Below, in pieces: positions 16,642-25,499 of a DNA stretch of 64,000 nt. Made by a program: the position numbers and the translations under genes. Location: positions 84,206 through 148,205 of the forward strand of contig NZ_AUCF01000017.1 of NCBI RefSeq assembly GCF_000429625.1, in the 5' to 3' direction. The stretch's first letter is position 1. The number at the start of each line of letters is the position of its first letter. The stretch is from Azospirillum halopraeferens DSM 3675. Lineage in GTDB: Bacteria > Pseudomonadota > Alphaproteobacteria > Azospirillales > Azospirillaceae. The notes under the pieces are model-generated. The model was not told where the DNA came from and searched no databases. It saw nothing but the letters and a program-made list of their open reading frames with translations.

Positions 16642-17640
16642 TCATCGCCAGGAGCGCCGGTAGGCGCCCGCGGTGTCACGGCCGCCCTCGACCGCCCCGT
16701 CCAGCCCGGCGTCGAGGCCGGGGTCGTCCACCCGCCCGGTGCGGGCGAAGCCGTCAATGGCGCGGCGGTAGGCGGACACCACGGCCGCCACATAGGCTTT
16801 GCCGCGCTGGCGCCCCTCGATCTTCAGCGCCTTCACCCCCGCCTCGTGCAGGGCCGGCAGGAGCGGCAGGGCGTTCAGGCTGGTCGGCTCCTCGAACAGG
16901 TACGACGCCTTGCCGGCCGCGGCGAAGCGGCCCTTGCACAGGGTGGGATAGCCCGCCGGCTCGCCCGCGGCGAAGCGGTTGATGGTGAAGCCGCCCAGGC
17001 GCGACACCAGGTCCTCGCCGCGCTCCTCGTAGCGCACATGCTCCGCCGGGGAGCACACGCCCTGCCGGTTGGGGGAACGGCCGGTGGCGTAGGAGGACAG
17101 GGTGCAGCGCCCCTCCGCCATCGGGCACATGCCGCCGAACACGAACACCTCGGTCTCCACGTCGGTGCCGGCGACCAGGCCGCGGATGTCCGCCACCGTC
17201 AGCACCCGCGGCAGCACGACGCGGCGCACCCCGAACGCCTCGCGGTAGAAGCGCACCGCCTCGGCGTTGGAAGCGGACGCCTGCACCGACAGGTGCAGCC
17301 GCAGCCCCGGATGGGTGCGCGCGGCGTAGTCCAGCAGGCCCAGGTCGGCCAGGATGACCGCGTCGGCGCCCAGGCGCGCGGCGTCGTCCACGGCGCGGCG
17401 CCACGGCTCCACCCGCCCCGCCGCGGGGTAGGTGTTGATGGCGACGAACAGCATGCGGCCGCGGGCGCGGGCGTAGCGGATGCCCTCGGCCATCTCCTCG
17501 CGGCTGAAGTTGAGGCCGGGGAAGTTGCGGGCGTTGGTCTCATCGCGGAAGCCGGCGTAGACCGCGTCAGCCCCGGCGTCCACCGCGGCGCGCAGGGCCG
17601 CCGGCGTGCCGGCCGGGCAGATCAGCTCGAACGGGGCCAT
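16642..17640 (-). CDS. ubiU: UbiU, U32-family protein of O2-independent ubiquinone synthesis
   Basis: The 332-residue protein is the UbiU (YhbU) partner. It opens with MAPFELICPAGTPAALRAAVDAGADAVYAGF and contains the hallmark FVFGGMCPMAEGRCTLSSY, then GVCSPAEHVRYE and GYPTLCKGR. The cysteines C172, C179, C196 and C235 have exactly the spacing (7, 17, 39) of the E. coli cluster ligands. The C-terminal EGRQRGKAYVAAVVSAYRRAID is conserved. The gene starts three bases after the stop of ubiT. A functional UbiUV complex needs both proteins and supplies ubiquinone during anaerobic respiration. Confidence 0.95.
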   Translation of the reverse strand: MAPFELICPAGTPAALRAAVDAGADAVYAGFRDETNARNFPGLNFSREEMAEGIRYARARGRMLFVAINTYPAAGRVEPWRRAVDDAARLGADAVILADLGLLDYAARTHPGLRLHLSVQASASNAEAVRFYREAFGVRRVVLPRVLTVADIRGLVAGTDVETEVFVFGGMCPMAEGRCTLSSYATGRSPNRQGVCSPAEHVRYEERGEDLVSRLGGFTINRFAAGEPAGYPTLCKGRFAAAGKASYLFEEPTSLNALPLLPALHEAGVKALKIEGRQRGKAYVAAVVSAYRRAIDGFARTGRVDDPGLDAGLDGAVEGGRDTAGAYRRSWR

Positions 17641-17643
17641 GGC

Positions 17644-18264
17644 TCAGCGCCCCTCCCGGTCGAAGGCGGCGAGGCGCCGCTCCACCGCGGCGACCCGGTC
17701 GGCCAGCGGGCGCAGCAGGGCCGCCCGCACCTCCTCCAGCGCCACCAGCGCCCGCCCGGCGGCGCGCCGCGCCGGCGGCACCGCGCGCGCCAGCGGCCCG
17801 AAGGCGCCGGCCAGGTCGGCGACCACGTCCATGTCCTCGCCGTCGAAGGCGTTGCGCACCGCCAGCACCAGGGCCGTGTCGCCCTCGATGCGCAGGGTGC
17901 GGCGGAAGAACAGGGCGTCGCCGTCGATGCGCCCCTCCAGCAGGTCCATCAGGTCGGCCAGCGGCCCGCGCACCGCCGCGTCCGGCGGTGGGTCGTCGGG
18001 GCCTGCGACACGCAGCCGCACCGCCGGTCCGACGTCCAGAAGAAAGGCCGCGGGACGGTCCGCCGGCTCGATCCGCAGGGTCGCGGGCGGCAGTTCGGCC
18101 AGCGCGGCGAAGGCGCGGGGGTGGCAGCGGGCGACTCGACCGACGACCAGATCGAGCACGCGGCCCGACAGCGCCGGCGCGGTGCGGCCGGCCAGCGCCA
18201 CGGCGACGCCGGCGGCGGCGGCCTCGATGCGGCGGACGGCAAGCTCGGGCGGAATCGGCGGCAT
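17644..18264 (-). CDS. ubiT: UbiT, SCP2-domain lipid-binding accessory factor
   Basis: This is a 206-residue SCP2-fold protein at the head of the ubiTUV operon. Sequence identity to YhbT is loose, but the SCP2 pattern can be read (RGPLADLMDLLEGRIDGDALFFRRTLRIEGDTALVLAVRNAFDGEDMDV). UbiT is thought to hold hydrophobic ubiquinone intermediates for the anaerobic Ubi proteins. ATG 18264 has TTGGAG eight bases upstream; GTG 18273 is an in-frame alternative. An FNR-type box is centred about 64 bases before the ATG, a spacing that fits activation under low O2. Confidence 0.85.
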   Translation of the reverse strand: MPPIPPELAVRRIEAAAAGVAVALAGRTAPALSGRVLDLVVGRVARCHPRAFAALAELPPATLRIEPADRPAAFLLDVGPAVRLRVAGPDDPPPDAAVRGPLADLMDLLEGRIDGDALFFRRTLRIEGDTALVLAVRNAFDGEDMDVVADLAGAFGPLARAVPPARRAAGRALVALEEVRAALLRPLADRVAAVERRLAAFDREGR

Positions 18265-18321
18265 ACAAGGCACTCCAAGGGGATTCGGCGAACCGGGGCG
18301 GCTGCTCCGGACGTCATCGGG

Positions 18322-18335
18322 TTGACCGTCATCAA
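18322..18335 (-). promoter_or_regulatory. FNR/Dnr-type box upstream of ubiT
   Basis: TTGACCGTCATCAA fits the FNR/Dnr consensus TTGAY-N4-RTCAA with both half-sites intact. Its centre lies 64 bases before the ubiT ATG. If the regulator binds at about -41, transcription would start near 18287 and leave a leader of about 23 bases. O2 or NO control of ubiTUV by an Fnr-family regulator is therefore likely. Confidence 0.75.
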
Positions 18336-18433
18336 GCCGGCGCGGGTCCGGCGCGCCTACCCTCGTCCGCGAAGGCCGGCCGCCGGATCCTTCCGGTGCC
18401 TAAGGAGTTCGGACCGAAGGCGTGGCGGCGGCA

Positions 18434-18447
18434 TTGACGGAGATCAA
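18434..18447 (+). promoter_or_regulatory. second FNR/Dnr-type box, just before a small membrane gene
   Basis: TTGACGGAGATCAA matches TTGAY-N4-RTCAA. It is centred 23 bases before the ATG of the 51-residue membrane protein at 18464 and 112 bases beyond the ubiT box. It is too close to the small gene for standard activation of that gene. It may repress that gene or act as an upstream site for ubiT. Confidence 0.6.
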
Positions 18448-18463
18448 ACGGGGGAGTCCGGTC

Positions 18464-18619
18464 ATGACCGTCGTCCAGTTCGCACTTCTCGCCTCGACCG
18501 CCGCCGGCATCGCCACGGGGATCGCCCTGCACCGCAGCGGCGCCATCGGCACCGGCGGCCTGGCGACGGCCACCGCCGCCGCCGTCGTCATCGCCGCGTT
18601 CCTCTACTCGGCGCAATAG
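18464..18619 (+). CDS. small two-helix membrane protein of unknown function
   Basis: The predicted product has 51 residues and reads as two hydrophobic helices, VVQFALLASTAAGIATGIAL and GGLATATAAAVVIAAFLYSA, joined by HRSGAIGTG. ATG 18464 is preceded by GGGGGAG. I do not recognise the family. It is divergent from ubiT and convergent with the NirN-like gene, with nine bases between the two stops. An FNR-type box just before it suggests an anaerobic link. It is short, and codon usage alone cannot prove it is expressed. Confidence 0.5.
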   Translation: MTVVQFALLASTAAGIATGIALHRSGAIGTGGLATATAAAVVIAAFLYSAQ

Positions 18620-18627
18620 CGCCGGGC

Positions 18628-20133
18628 TCAATGGCTGGTGCCGCTGGAATAGGAAATCTTGTTCCAGACGTTGTACTTGCCGATGGGCTTGCGCATGGGC
18701 AGGCGGGCGACCTCCGCGAAGGTGGCGGCGTCGTAGACGACCAGCGCGCCCTCGTCCTCCATCACCGACACCAGGGCGTGGCGGCCGTCGCGGGTGAACT
18801 CCACATGCGCCGTCAGCTTGCCCGGCGCCGGGCGCAGGGTGCGGACGATCTCCAGGGTGCGGGTGTCGATGACGGGGATGACGTCCTTTTCCCGGCCCAT
18901 GTAGGCGTCACCCCAGGCGTAGGGCGTGGTCTCGTGGCCGCGCAGGAAGAAGCCGGGACCGGGCATGGCGATCCGCCGCAGCGTCGTCCACGTCCCCGTG
19001 TCGATGACGCTGATCACCGCCTCGCGCAGGTGCGGCGTCGCCATCACCGTGCGCCCCTCGTGGCTGAAGCTGATGCCGGAGCCCAGATGGGGCATGCCCG
19101 GCAGGTCCAGCTCGGCCACCATGGCACCGGCGTCCATGTCCACGACGATGCCGCGTCGGCCGTCGCGCGAGGCGCCCATCAGGTGGCGGTAGGGCGGATC
19201 GAAGAAGAAATCGTCCAGGTGGTCGGCGGTCTCCATCCGGCGCACCGGGAACCGGCCGGGCTCACCCCAGGGGATCTCCCACACCTCCCTGATGTCCTTC
19301 AGCGCCGCGACGAAGGCGCCGCGCGGCGGCATGGCGTAGACCGCCGACACGCGCGAGCCGTTGCCGGCCGCGTCGGCCACGGGGATCACCGCCAGCGGGT
19401 TGAGGTCGCCGGCGTCCAGCGCCACCAGCGTGTGGGGCAGCGTGTTGCCCACCATCAGCACGCGCCCGTCGGCGGACACGGCGACGTTGCGGGTGTTGAC
19501 GCCGGCGCGCACCTCCGCCACCAGGGCCAGGGAGTGCAGGTCGTACTTGGCGATCCAGCCGTCGCGCGAGGCGAGATAGACGAACCGGCCGTCGGGGGAA
19601 TACTTGGCGCCGCCGTGCAGGGCGAACCGGCTGGGGAAACGGTCCAGCACGGTGAAGCGGTCGCCGTCGACGATGCTGACGTGATGGTCGCCGGCCTCCA
19701 CCACGGTGAACAGGTTCAGCGGGTCGGCGCCGTGCTGCGGTGCCGCCGGCAGGGTGGCGGGATCCCGGTGGAGGATGCGCGAGGCGGTGATCTCCGCCTC
19801 CCCCCAGACGGGCATGGCGGGCAGCGGCGTGAAGACGTAGGCGGCCAGGGCCGTCACCGCGGCGTCGTCCAGCACGTCCGCGGCGAAGCCCGGCATCTGC
19901 GTCGCCGGCCGGCCGTGGCGGATGATGGATTCGGCCTCCGCCGGCTTCAGGCGGCCCAGGTTCTCCGGCAGCAGGGCGGGGCCGATGGCGCCCAGCCGGT
20001 CGCCGCCGTGGCAGGCGGCGCAGTGCTCGGTGAACAGGCGCGCCGGGTCCGGCGGTGCGGCGAAGGCCGGCGGAAGGTGCAGCGCGGCGCTCAGCGCCAG
20101 CGCCGCCAGGGCGACGGAACGCGTCGTGGGCAT
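18628..20133 (-). CDS. nirN: NirN-like cytochrome c / heme d1-domain protein
   Basis: The 501-residue protein has a signal peptide (residues 1-26), one c-type heme site CAACH at 38-42 with a later Met candidate (ATQMPGF), and a C-terminal eight-bladed d1-type propeller. Landmarks are KYSPDGRFVYLASRDGWIAKYDL, GMPHLGSGISFSHEGRTVMATPHL and the ending GKYNVWNKISYSSGTSH, which is shared by NirN/NirF. NirN is a periplasmic d1-binding cytochrome linked to maturation of cytochrome cd1 nitrite reductase. It could instead be a diverged cd1 reductase, but the C-terminus favours NirN. No other nir gene is nearby. A Dnr-type palindrome lies 74 bases upstream of the ATG at 20133. Confidence 0.8.
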   Translation of the reverse strand: MPTTRSVALAALALSAALHLPPAFAAPPDPARLFTEHCAACHGGDRLGAIGPALLPENLGRLKPAEAESIIRHGRPATQMPGFAADVLDDAAVTALAAYVFTPLPAMPVWGEAEITASRILHRDPATLPAAPQHGADPLNLFTVVEAGDHHVSIVDGDRFTVLDRFPSRFALHGGAKYSPDGRFVYLASRDGWIAKYDLHSLALVAEVRAGVNTRNVAVSADGRVLMVGNTLPHTLVALDAGDLNPLAVIPVADAAGNGSRVSAVYAMPPRGAFVAALKDIREVWEIPWGEPGRFPVRRMETADHLDDFFFDPPYRHLMGASRDGRRGIVVDMDAGAMVAELDLPGMPHLGSGISFSHEGRTVMATPHLREAVISVIDTGTWTTLRRIAMPGPGFFLRGHETTPYAWGDAYMGREKDVIPVIDTRTLEIVRTLRPAPGKLTAHVEFTRDGRHALVSVMEDEGALVVYDAATFAEVARLPMRKPIGKYNVWNKISYSSGTSH

Positions 20134-20200
20134 GGTTGCGGACTCCCGGTTCCGGCCGAACGGCCGTGCCGCCACTCTGCCCGATCCCGCCCCCCGGACC

Positions 20201-20214
20201 TTGACGGCCGTCAA
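20201..20214 (-). promoter_or_regulatory. Dnr/Nnr-type palindromic box upstream of nirN
   Basis: TTGACGGCCGTCAA is a perfect 14-base palindrome of the TTGAC-N4-GTCAA type used by NO-responsive Crp/Fnr regulators (Dnr, Nnr) as well as Anr/FNR. Its centre is about 74 bases before the ATG. A site at -41 would put the transcript start near 20166 with a 33-base leader. Confidence 0.8.
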
Positions 20215-20260
20215 GACGCCGCACCGGCCGCGGGGCCCCGGCACGGTCAACGGAAAATGT

Positions 20261-20282
20261 CCCCCGGCCGTGCGGCCGGGGG
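20261..20282 (-). terminator. strong GC hairpin between AKR and nirN
   Basis: CCCCCGGCC-GTGC-GGCCGGGGG is a perfect nine-base-pair stem with a four-base loop. Read on the minus strand it is followed by ACATTTTCCG, a weak T-tract. It could therefore terminate transcripts coming from the aldo/keto reductase gene 170 bases upstream before they reach nirN. The rest of 20,283-20,453 holds the Crp/Fnr-type box at 20,393 and nothing else I can identify. Confidence 0.5.
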
Positions 20283-20392
20283 ATGAAGTCTGCGTTGGGA
20301 GAGATTGCCCCCCGTCCGGGCCGTGCGAGCCGTTCGGGAGAAGTAGGCAGCAATCCGAGGCGAAGTGTTAAGCGGATCGCCCCTGCGACCAC

Positions 20393-20406
20393 TTGACGAT
20401 GGTCAA
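20393..20406. promoter_or_regulatory. additional FNR/Dnr-type box
   Basis: TTGACGATGGTCAA has perfect TTGAC/GTCAA half-sites. It lies about 190 bases upstream of the nirN box and 48 bases beyond the stop of the aldo/keto reductase gene. No gene on the plus strand starts downstream of it, so it is either a distal site for nirN or a chance match. Confidence 0.5.
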
Positions 20407-20453
20407 ACCGGGCGGGAAAAAACGTTTGCGCATTCTTCCGGATGGCCGGAACC

Positions 20454-21290
20454 TTACAGCATCTCCAGCGGGCGCGGCCGGGTGGGCGGCGGGAAGGCGC
20501 GGTCCAGTTCGGCCAGTGCCGCGTCATCCAGGCGCACGTCGAGGGCGGCGCGGTTGTCGCGCACGTGCTCCGGCGCCGACGCTTTGGGGATGGCGATGAC
20601 GCCGCCGCGCAGCACCCACGCCAGCGCCACCCGGGCCGGCGTGGCGCCCAGCCGGTCGGCGACGCGGCGCAGGGCCGGGTGGTGCAGCAGCCGGCCCTGC
20701 TCCACCGGGGAATAGGCCATGACGGGAACCCCGCGCTGCCGGCACAGGGGCAGCAGGTCGTATTCGATGCCGCGGCGGGTCAGGTTGTAGAGCACCTGGT
20801 TGGTCTGCACCCCGTCGCCGCCGGGCGTGTCCGCCAGCTCCTCCATGTCGGCGGGGTCGAGGTTGCTGACCCCCCAGGAGCCGATCTTGCCGTCGCGCAT
20901 CAGCGCCTCGAACGCCTCCACCGTCTCGGCGAAGGGGGTGCCGCCGCGCCAGTGCAGCAGGTAGAGGTCGATGCGGTCGGTGCCCAGCCGGCGCAGGCTG
21001 CGCTCGCACGCCGCCACGGTGCCGCGGCGCGACGCGTTGTGGGGCAGCACCTTGCTGACCAGGAACACCCCGTCGCGGCGCCCGGCGATGGCCTCGCCCA
21101 CCACCTCCTCGGCCCCGCCGTCGGCGTACATCTCGGCCGTGTCGATCAGCGTCAGGCCGAGGTCGAGCCCCAGGCGCAGCGCGGCCACCTCGGCGGCCCG
21201 CCGGCGCCGGTCCTCGCCCATGTACCAGGTGCCCTGGCCGAGCACGGGCACGGCCGCGCCGCAGGGAAGCAGGGTGGTGGGAACGCTCAT
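20454..21290 (-). CDS. aldo/keto reductase
   Basis: The 278-residue NADPH-dependent oxidoreductase has the complete catalytic tetrad D50, Y55, K80 and H113 ([32 protein letters not shown]). The nucleotide-binding region is recognisable near [16 protein letters not shown]. The ATG at 21290 has a consensus AGGAGG. It reads like the YeaE/MGR-type group active on small aldehydes, but the substrate cannot be told. It lies between the enoyl-CoA hydratase gene (107 bases upstream) and the nirN region, all on the minus strand. Confidence 0.92.
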   Translation of the reverse strand: MSVPTTLLPCGAAVPVLGQGTWYMGEDRRRRAAEVAALRLGLDLGLTLIDTAEMYADGGAEEVVGEAIAGRRDGVFLVSKVLPHNASRRGTVAACERSLRRLGTDRIDLYLLHWRGGTPFAETVEAFEALMRDGKIGSWGVSNLDPADMEELADTPGGDGVQTNQVLYNLTRRGIEYDLLPLCRQRGVPVMAYSPVEQGRLLHHPALRRVADRLGATPARVALAWVLRGGVIAIPKASAPEHVRDNRAALDVRLDDAALAELDRAFPPPTRPRPLEML

Positions 21291-21397
21291 GGATCGGCCT
21301 CCTGGTCCGCGTGTCGTGCCATCGGCAACGGACGGACAATCTGCGGCGGCCGGGCGGCGGCGTCCAGGGCGGGGCGAACCTTTTTCCGCCCCGCGGG

Positions 21398-22195
21398 TCA
21401 GCGGCCGGTGAAGACGGGCGGGCGTTTTTCCAGGAACGCCGCCATGCCTTCGCGGGCATCGTCCAGGGTGAGCGTGCGGTGGAACAGCCCGCGCTCCACC
21501 GCCAGACCGGCGGCAAGAGGCATATCGTCGGCGGCCCGCACCGCCGCCTTGATCATCGCCGCGACCGGTGCGGACAGGGCGGCGATGCCCGCCGCCGCCG
21601 CCAGCGCCTCGGGCAGCAGCCGCTCCGCCGGCACGACGCGCGACACCAGGCCGGCGCGCTCCGCCTCGGCGGCGTCCATGAGACGGCCGGTCAGCAGCAG
21701 GTCGAGCGCCCGGGCACGGCCCACCGCCCGCGGCAGGCGCTGGGTGCCGCCGGCCCCCGGCATGGTGCCCAGCCGCACCTCGGGATGGCCGAACACGGCG
21801 GTGTCCGCGGCGATCACCACGTCGCACATCTCCACCAGCTCGCACCCGCCGCCCAGGCAATGGCCGTGGACGGCGGCCACCACCGGCTTGGTCACCGCCG
21901 CCAGAGCCTCGCAGCAGCCGGCGAAGCCGGTGCGCACCGCCTGCTCCGCCGGCATGGCGGCCAGCGCCCGCACGTCCGCCCCGGCGCAGAAGTGGCGCCC
22001 CGCCCCGGCCAGCAGCAGCACGCGCACGGCGGCATCCGCGTCCAGCCGGGCGAGCGCCGCGGCCAGCGCGTCGATCAGCGCCGGCGACAGGGCGTTGAGG
22101 GCCTCCGGCCGGTTCAGCGTCACCTGCACCACGCCCTCGCCGACGGGGCGCACGATGACGGGGGCGTCGTCGGAACGGGGGACGGCGGGGCTCAT
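21398..22195 (-). CDS. enoyl-CoA hydratase/isomerase family protein
   Basis: The 265-residue crotonase-fold protein has an oxyanion-hole segment [11 protein letters not shown] and both catalytic glutamates of hydratases: E119 in [12 protein letters not shown] and E139 in [21 protein letters not shown], twenty residues apart as in rat mitochondrial hydratase. It probably hydrates enoyl-CoA intermediates in fatty or amino acid breakdown. The neighbouring branched-chain-amino-acid-type binding protein would fit the latter. A nine-base inverted repeat (22205-22229) lies just before the start, CGGGACGGT/ACCGTCCCG, possibly a regulator site. Confidence 0.92.
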   Translation of the reverse strand: MSPAVPRSDDAPVIVRPVGEGVVQVTLNRPEALNALSPALIDALAAALARLDADAAVRVLLLAGAGRHFCAGADVRALAAMPAEQAVRTGFAGCCEALAAVTKPVVAAVHGHCLGGGCELVEMCDVVIAADTAVFGHPEVRLGTMPGAGGTQRLPRAVGRARALDLLLTGRLMDAAEAERAGLVSRVVPAERLLPEALAAAAGIAALSAPVAAMIKAAVRAADDMPLAAGLAVERGLFHRTLTLDDAREGMAAFLEKRPPVFTGR

Positions 22196-22204
22196 GGCGC
22201 TCTC

Positions 22205-22229
22205 CGGGACGGTTCACGGGACCGTCCCG
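22205..22229 (-). promoter_or_regulatory. inverted repeat just upstream of the enoyl-CoA hydratase gene
   Basis: CGGGACGGT and ACCGTCCCG are perfect nine-base arms separated by seven bases. The repeat ends nine bases before the ATG, so it overlaps the leader and ribosome-binding region. It could be an operator or an mRNA hairpin. No regulator gene is adjacent. Confidence 0.35.
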
Positions 22230-22273
22230 ACCATACGCCCGGCGCCGCCCGCCGGCAGGCGAGTAATCGGCGG

Positions 22274-22300
22274 CGTCGGGTGAGCGGCGTTCACCCGACG
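22274..22300 (-). terminator. hairpin downstream of the ABC binding protein gene
   Basis: CGTCGGGTGA and TCACCCGACG form a perfect ten-base-pair stem with a seven-base loop, eight bases after the stop codon of the binding protein gene on the minus strand. There is no clear T-run, so it may act as a 3' stabiliser or as a Rho-independent terminator of the GC-rich type. Confidence 0.5.
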
Positions 22301-22307
22301 CGCGCGA

Positions 22308-23414
22308 TCAGTTCCCGGTGTAGGGCGCGTAGCGGCCCTCGCTCCACTCGTACAGCACGTAGTTGGGGTTGACGTTGTCGCCCTTGGCGTCGAAGCGGAT
22401 CTGCCCGACCACCGTGTCGAAGGTGCCGGCGCGCAGGGCCGCGGCAAGCTTGCCGCCGTCCGCCTCGCCCGCCTGCTGGAGTCCCTGGGCGATCACCTGG
22501 ACCGTGGCGTAGCTGTAGAAGGCGAAGTTGCCCGGTTCGCTCAGGCCGGCGCGGCGGAACGATTCGACCAGTTGCCGGCCGGCCTCGCTGCTCGCCGCCT
22601 CCTCGCTGTCGGTGAACAGGGTGCCCTGGCCGGCCGGGCCGGTGATGGACCAGAACTCCGCGTTGTTCAGACCGTCACCGGCGACGAAGCGGGCGTCCAG
22701 GCCCAGTTCGCGCGCCTGGCGCACGATCAGCCCCAGCTCCGGGTGGTAGCCGCCGTAGAAGACCGCCTCGATGCCCCGCTCCTTCAGGTTGGTGACCAGC
22801 GCCGAGAAGTCCCGCTCGCCCGCCGTCACCGACGCGCGGAAGGCCACCGGCGTCCCCGCCTCTTCCAGGGTGCGGGCGACCACGTCGGCCAGCCCGCGGC
22901 CGTAGGACTGCTTGTCGTCCAGCACCGCAACCCGCCGGCCGGCGTAGCGCTCGGCCAGGAAGCGGCCGGCCACCACGCCCTGCTGGTCGTCGCGCCCGCA
23001 CACCCGGAAGACGGTGTCGTAGCCGCGGTCGGTCAGCGCCGGGCTGGTCGCCGTCGGCGTCACCATGACGATGCCTTCCTCGTTGTACACCTCCGACGCC
23101 GGGATGGCCGAGCCGGAGCAGAGATGGCCGTTGACCGCCACCACACCTTCGGTGGCGAAGCGGTTGGCCACCGCCACCGCCTGGCGCGGGTCGCAGGCGT
23201 CGTCACCCACCCGCAGCACCAGTTGCCGGCCCAGCACGCCGCCGCGGGCGTTGATGTCCTCGATCGCCTGGCGGGCGCCGTACACCGTCTGCTCGCCCAG
23301 CGCCGCCACCGCCCCGGTGGTGGCCGTTCCCAGACCGATGACGATGTCGGCCTGCGCGGCCGCCGGAGCGGCCAGCAGCAGGGCCGCCCCGATGAAGGGA
23401 ATGCTGCGGTTCAT
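22308..23414 (-). CDS. branched-chain amino acid-type ABC transporter substrate-binding protein
   Basis: The 368-residue periplasmic protein has a signal peptide (MNRSIPFIGAALLLAAPAAAQA) and a type I LivJ/BraC fold: IVIGLGTATTGAVAALGEQTVYGARQAIEDINARGG, the conserved GDDACDPRQAVAVANRF disulphide segment, GHLCSGSAIPASEVYNEEGIVMVTPTAT, and YEWSEGRYAPYTGN at the end. It binds Leu/Ile/Val or a related amide in the periplasm. No permease or ATPase genes accompany it here, so it works with components encoded elsewhere or is an orphan. The start at 23414 has AAGGATACAGGG upstream. Confidence 0.92.
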   Translation of the reverse strand: MNRSIPFIGAALLLAAPAAAQADIVIGLGTATTGAVAALGEQTVYGARQAIEDINARGGVLGRQLVLRVGDDACDPRQAVAVANRFATEGVVAVNGHLCSGSAIPASEVYNEEGIVMVTPTATSPALTDRGYDTVFRVCGRDDQQGVVAGRFLAERYAGRRVAVLDDKQSYGRGLADVVARTLEEAGTPVAFRASVTAGERDFSALVTNLKERGIEAVFYGGYHPELGLIVRQARELGLDARFVAGDGLNNAEFWSITGPAGQGTLFTDSEEAASSEAGRQLVESFRRAGLSEPGNFAFYSYATVQVIAQGLQQAGEADGGKLAAALRAGTFDTVVGQIRFDAKGDNVNPNYVLYEWSEGRYAPYTGN

Positions 23415-23485
23415 CCCTGTATCCTTCCGTTGTCTTTTGCTTTCGCAAGGGGGACGGCCGCGTCGATTCCGGCACCCCGGCTCCG

Positions 23486-24514
23486 TCACCCGCCGCCGGT
23501 CGGGCCGCGGGCCGGAACCGGAAGGCACGACAGGCGGCCGGCCTCGGTTCCGAAGAGCAGATAGCGCCCGTCACCGCTCCAGGCAAGCGCGCTTACCGGC
23601 GCACCCTCGGGCCGGGCGACCGCCACGGCCGCCGTCCCGTCGAGCGGTGTGATGATCACGGTGCCGTCGTCGTAGCCGGCGGCGACCACCGGCTCGCGCG
23701 GGTGCGGCGCCACCGCGGTGACCAGCCCGGCGCCGGCGCCGGCCGGTTGCAGCGGCGCCCGGTCCCACGGGCCGCCGCCGAAGAACGGCCAGCACACCAC
23801 GCTCTCCGCCCCGCCGGTGGCGAGATGGCGTCCCCGCGCGGTCCACGCCATGGACCGCACCTTGGTGGGGTAGCCGCTCATCATCAGGTCGGCCCTGTCG
23901 CGCAGCCGCCAGCCGTGCAGGCCGTTCTCCTGAAGCGTCGTCATCACGTGGGTGCCCTCCGGATGCCAGAGGACGCCGAGGTGGGAGCCCTTCCACTCCA
24001 GCGTCGCCGGCGGACCGGGGCGCGCCGTCCACCACAGGCTGACGCCGCCGTACCGGGCAACGGCCAGGCGCTTGCCGTTGGGCGAGAAGGCCAGGCCGGC
24101 CACCGTCGCCGGGTGGTCCGCCATCGTCTCCCGCGGCCGGCCGGCCGGGTCCAGCAGATGGACCTGCCGGCCCGCGGCAAAGGCGCGCAGCCCGCCGTGC
24201 GGCTCGGCATCCACATGCTCGATCCAGCGCCCCGGCACCTCGGCCAGCGTCTCGGGCGCCCGGCCCGGGGCGATGCGGCACAGCCGGCCGTCATCGCCGC
24301 CGCTGAGGAAGCCCGCACCGTCGCCGTCGCGCGCCAGCGCCAGACAGGCGCCGCCGTGGGCCGCGACGACGGCGGGCGGGGCGCCGTCGTCCGCCGGATC
24401 GATCAGCCGCACCGTCCCGTCGCCCAGCGCCGCGGCGGCGTGGCTGCCGGCGCGGTTGACCGCCAGCGCGACGACGTAGGCGTCGGTGTCCCACCGCCGT
24501 TCCCGGACGCTCAT
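23486..24514 (-). CDS. WD40 repeat protein in a Zur-controlled operon
   Basis: The 342-residue beta-propeller has repeated WD-type blades: [53 protein letters not shown] and [26 protein letters not shown]. There is no signal peptide. The start overlaps the stop of the CobW-family GTPase (ATGA), so the two are translated together. WD40 proteins next to COG0523 GTPases are common in zinc-limitation operons of alphaproteobacteria, where their role is unknown. A scaffold or docking partner for the GTPase is a reasonable inference. Confidence 0.85.
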   Translation of the reverse strand: MSVRERRWDTDAYVVALAVNRAGSHAAAALGDGTVRLIDPADDGAPPAVVAAHGGACLALARDGDGAGFLSGGDDGRLCRIAPGRAPETLAEVPGRWIEHVDAEPHGGLRAFAAGRQVHLLDPAGRPRETMADHPATVAGLAFSPNGKRLAVARYGGVSLWWTARPGPPATLEWKGSHLGVLWHPEGTHVMTTLQENGLHGWRLRDRADLMMSGYPTKVRSMAWTARGRHLATGGAESVVCWPFFGGGPWDRAPLQPAGAGAGLVTAVAPHPREPVVAAGYDDGTVIITPLDGTAAVAVARPEGAPVSALAWSGDGRYLLFGTEAGRLSCLPVPARGPTGGG

Positions 24515-25470
24515 GACGCGGCGCAGGCGGCAAAGCCGGCGCGCAGCGCGTCGGCGTCGAGATTGCGGCCGATCAGCACGAACCGGCTGGTCCGCGGCGC
24601 GCCCTCCGGCCACGGGCTGAGATTGCCGCTGTCGGCCAGCATGTGCACGCCCTGCACCACCGTGCGCCGGTTGCTGCCGCGCAAGGACAGGATTCCCTTG
24701 TAGCGCAGCAGGTCGGTGCCCCGGACGTTGATCAGCGTGCGGAACCACAAATCGAACGCCGCCGGGTCGAGGGGCCGATCCTCGCTCAGCGACACGCCGG
24801 TTACGGACTGATCGTGCTCGTGGTCGTCCTCGCCGAGGAAGTCCGGCTCCATCGCCAGCACCCGGTCCAGGTCGAAGGCGCCGAGCCCGAGGACATGGTC
24901 GAGCGGCACGGCGCACCGCTGCGTGCGGACGATTCGGGCGAAGGGGTTCATCGTCCGGATGCGGCGCTCCAGGGCGGCAAGGACCGCCTCATCCACCAGA
25001 TCGGTCTTGTTGAGCAGCACCACATCGGCGAAGGCCACCTGTTCCTGCGCCTCGTGGCTGTCGTCCAGGCGCCGTTCCAGGTGGCCGGCGTCCGCCACCG
25101 TGACGATGGCGTCCAGCCGGGTGCGCGTCGACACGTCGGGGTCCACGAAGAAGGTCTGCGCCACCGGGGCGGGATCGGCCAGGCCGGTGGTCTCGATCAG
25201 GATGCCGTCGAAGCCGCCCTTGCGCTTGAGCAGGCCGTTGATGATGCGGATGAGGTCGCCGCGCACGGTGCAGCAGATGCAGCCGTTGTTCATCTCGAAC
25301 ACCTCCTCGTCGGCGCCGACGACCAGCTCGTTGTCGATGCCGATTTCGCCGAATTCGTTGACGATGACGGCAAACCGCTTGCCGTGGGGCTCCGACAGGA
25401 TGCGGTTCAGCAGCGTCGTCTTGCCGGCACCGAGGTAGCCGGTCAGTACGGTGACGGGGATCACGGACAT
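24511..25470 (-). CDS. COG0523/CobW-family GTPase, probable zinc chaperone
   Basis: The 319-residue G3E GTPase has a Walker A loop GYLGAGKTT (residues 11-19), the metal-binding CxCC motif at C64, C66, C67 ([11 protein letters not shown]), the ETTGLADP switch, NKTD base recognition, and a short acidic/His stretch EDDHEHD near residue 225. The CobW C-terminal domain follows ([13 protein letters not shown]). Members bind zinc or cobalt and deliver it to client enzymes. Here a perfect 22-base Zur-type palindrome sits 29 bases before the ATG, arguing for zinc allocation during zinc starvation rather than cobalamin synthesis. It is distinct from the cobW at 26762. Confidence 0.9.
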   Translation of the reverse strand: MSVIPVTVLTGYLGAGKTTLLNRILSEPHGKRFAVIVNEFGEIGIDNELVVGADEEVFEMNNGCICCTVRGDLIRIINGLLKRKGGFDGILIETTGLADPAPVAQTFFVDPDVSTRTRLDAIVTVADAGHLERRLDDSHEAQEQVAFADVVLLNKTDLVDEAVLAALERRIRTMNPFARIVRTQRCAVPLDHVLGLGAFDLDRVLAMEPDFLGEDDHEHDQSVTGVSLSEDRPLDPAAFDLWFRTLINVRGTDLLRYKGILSLRGSNRRTVVQGVHMLADSGNLSPWPEGAPRTSRFVLIGRNLDADALRAGFAACAAS

Positions 25471-25499
25471 TGGCTCTTACCCTCCTGAGCGTGGATTTT

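Noticed and set aside
16846..20286. 1,146-codon open frame on the plus strand through ubiU, ubiT and nirN
   Set aside because: It is antisense to three genes with intact catalytic or cofactor motifs. Its composition is random high-GC.
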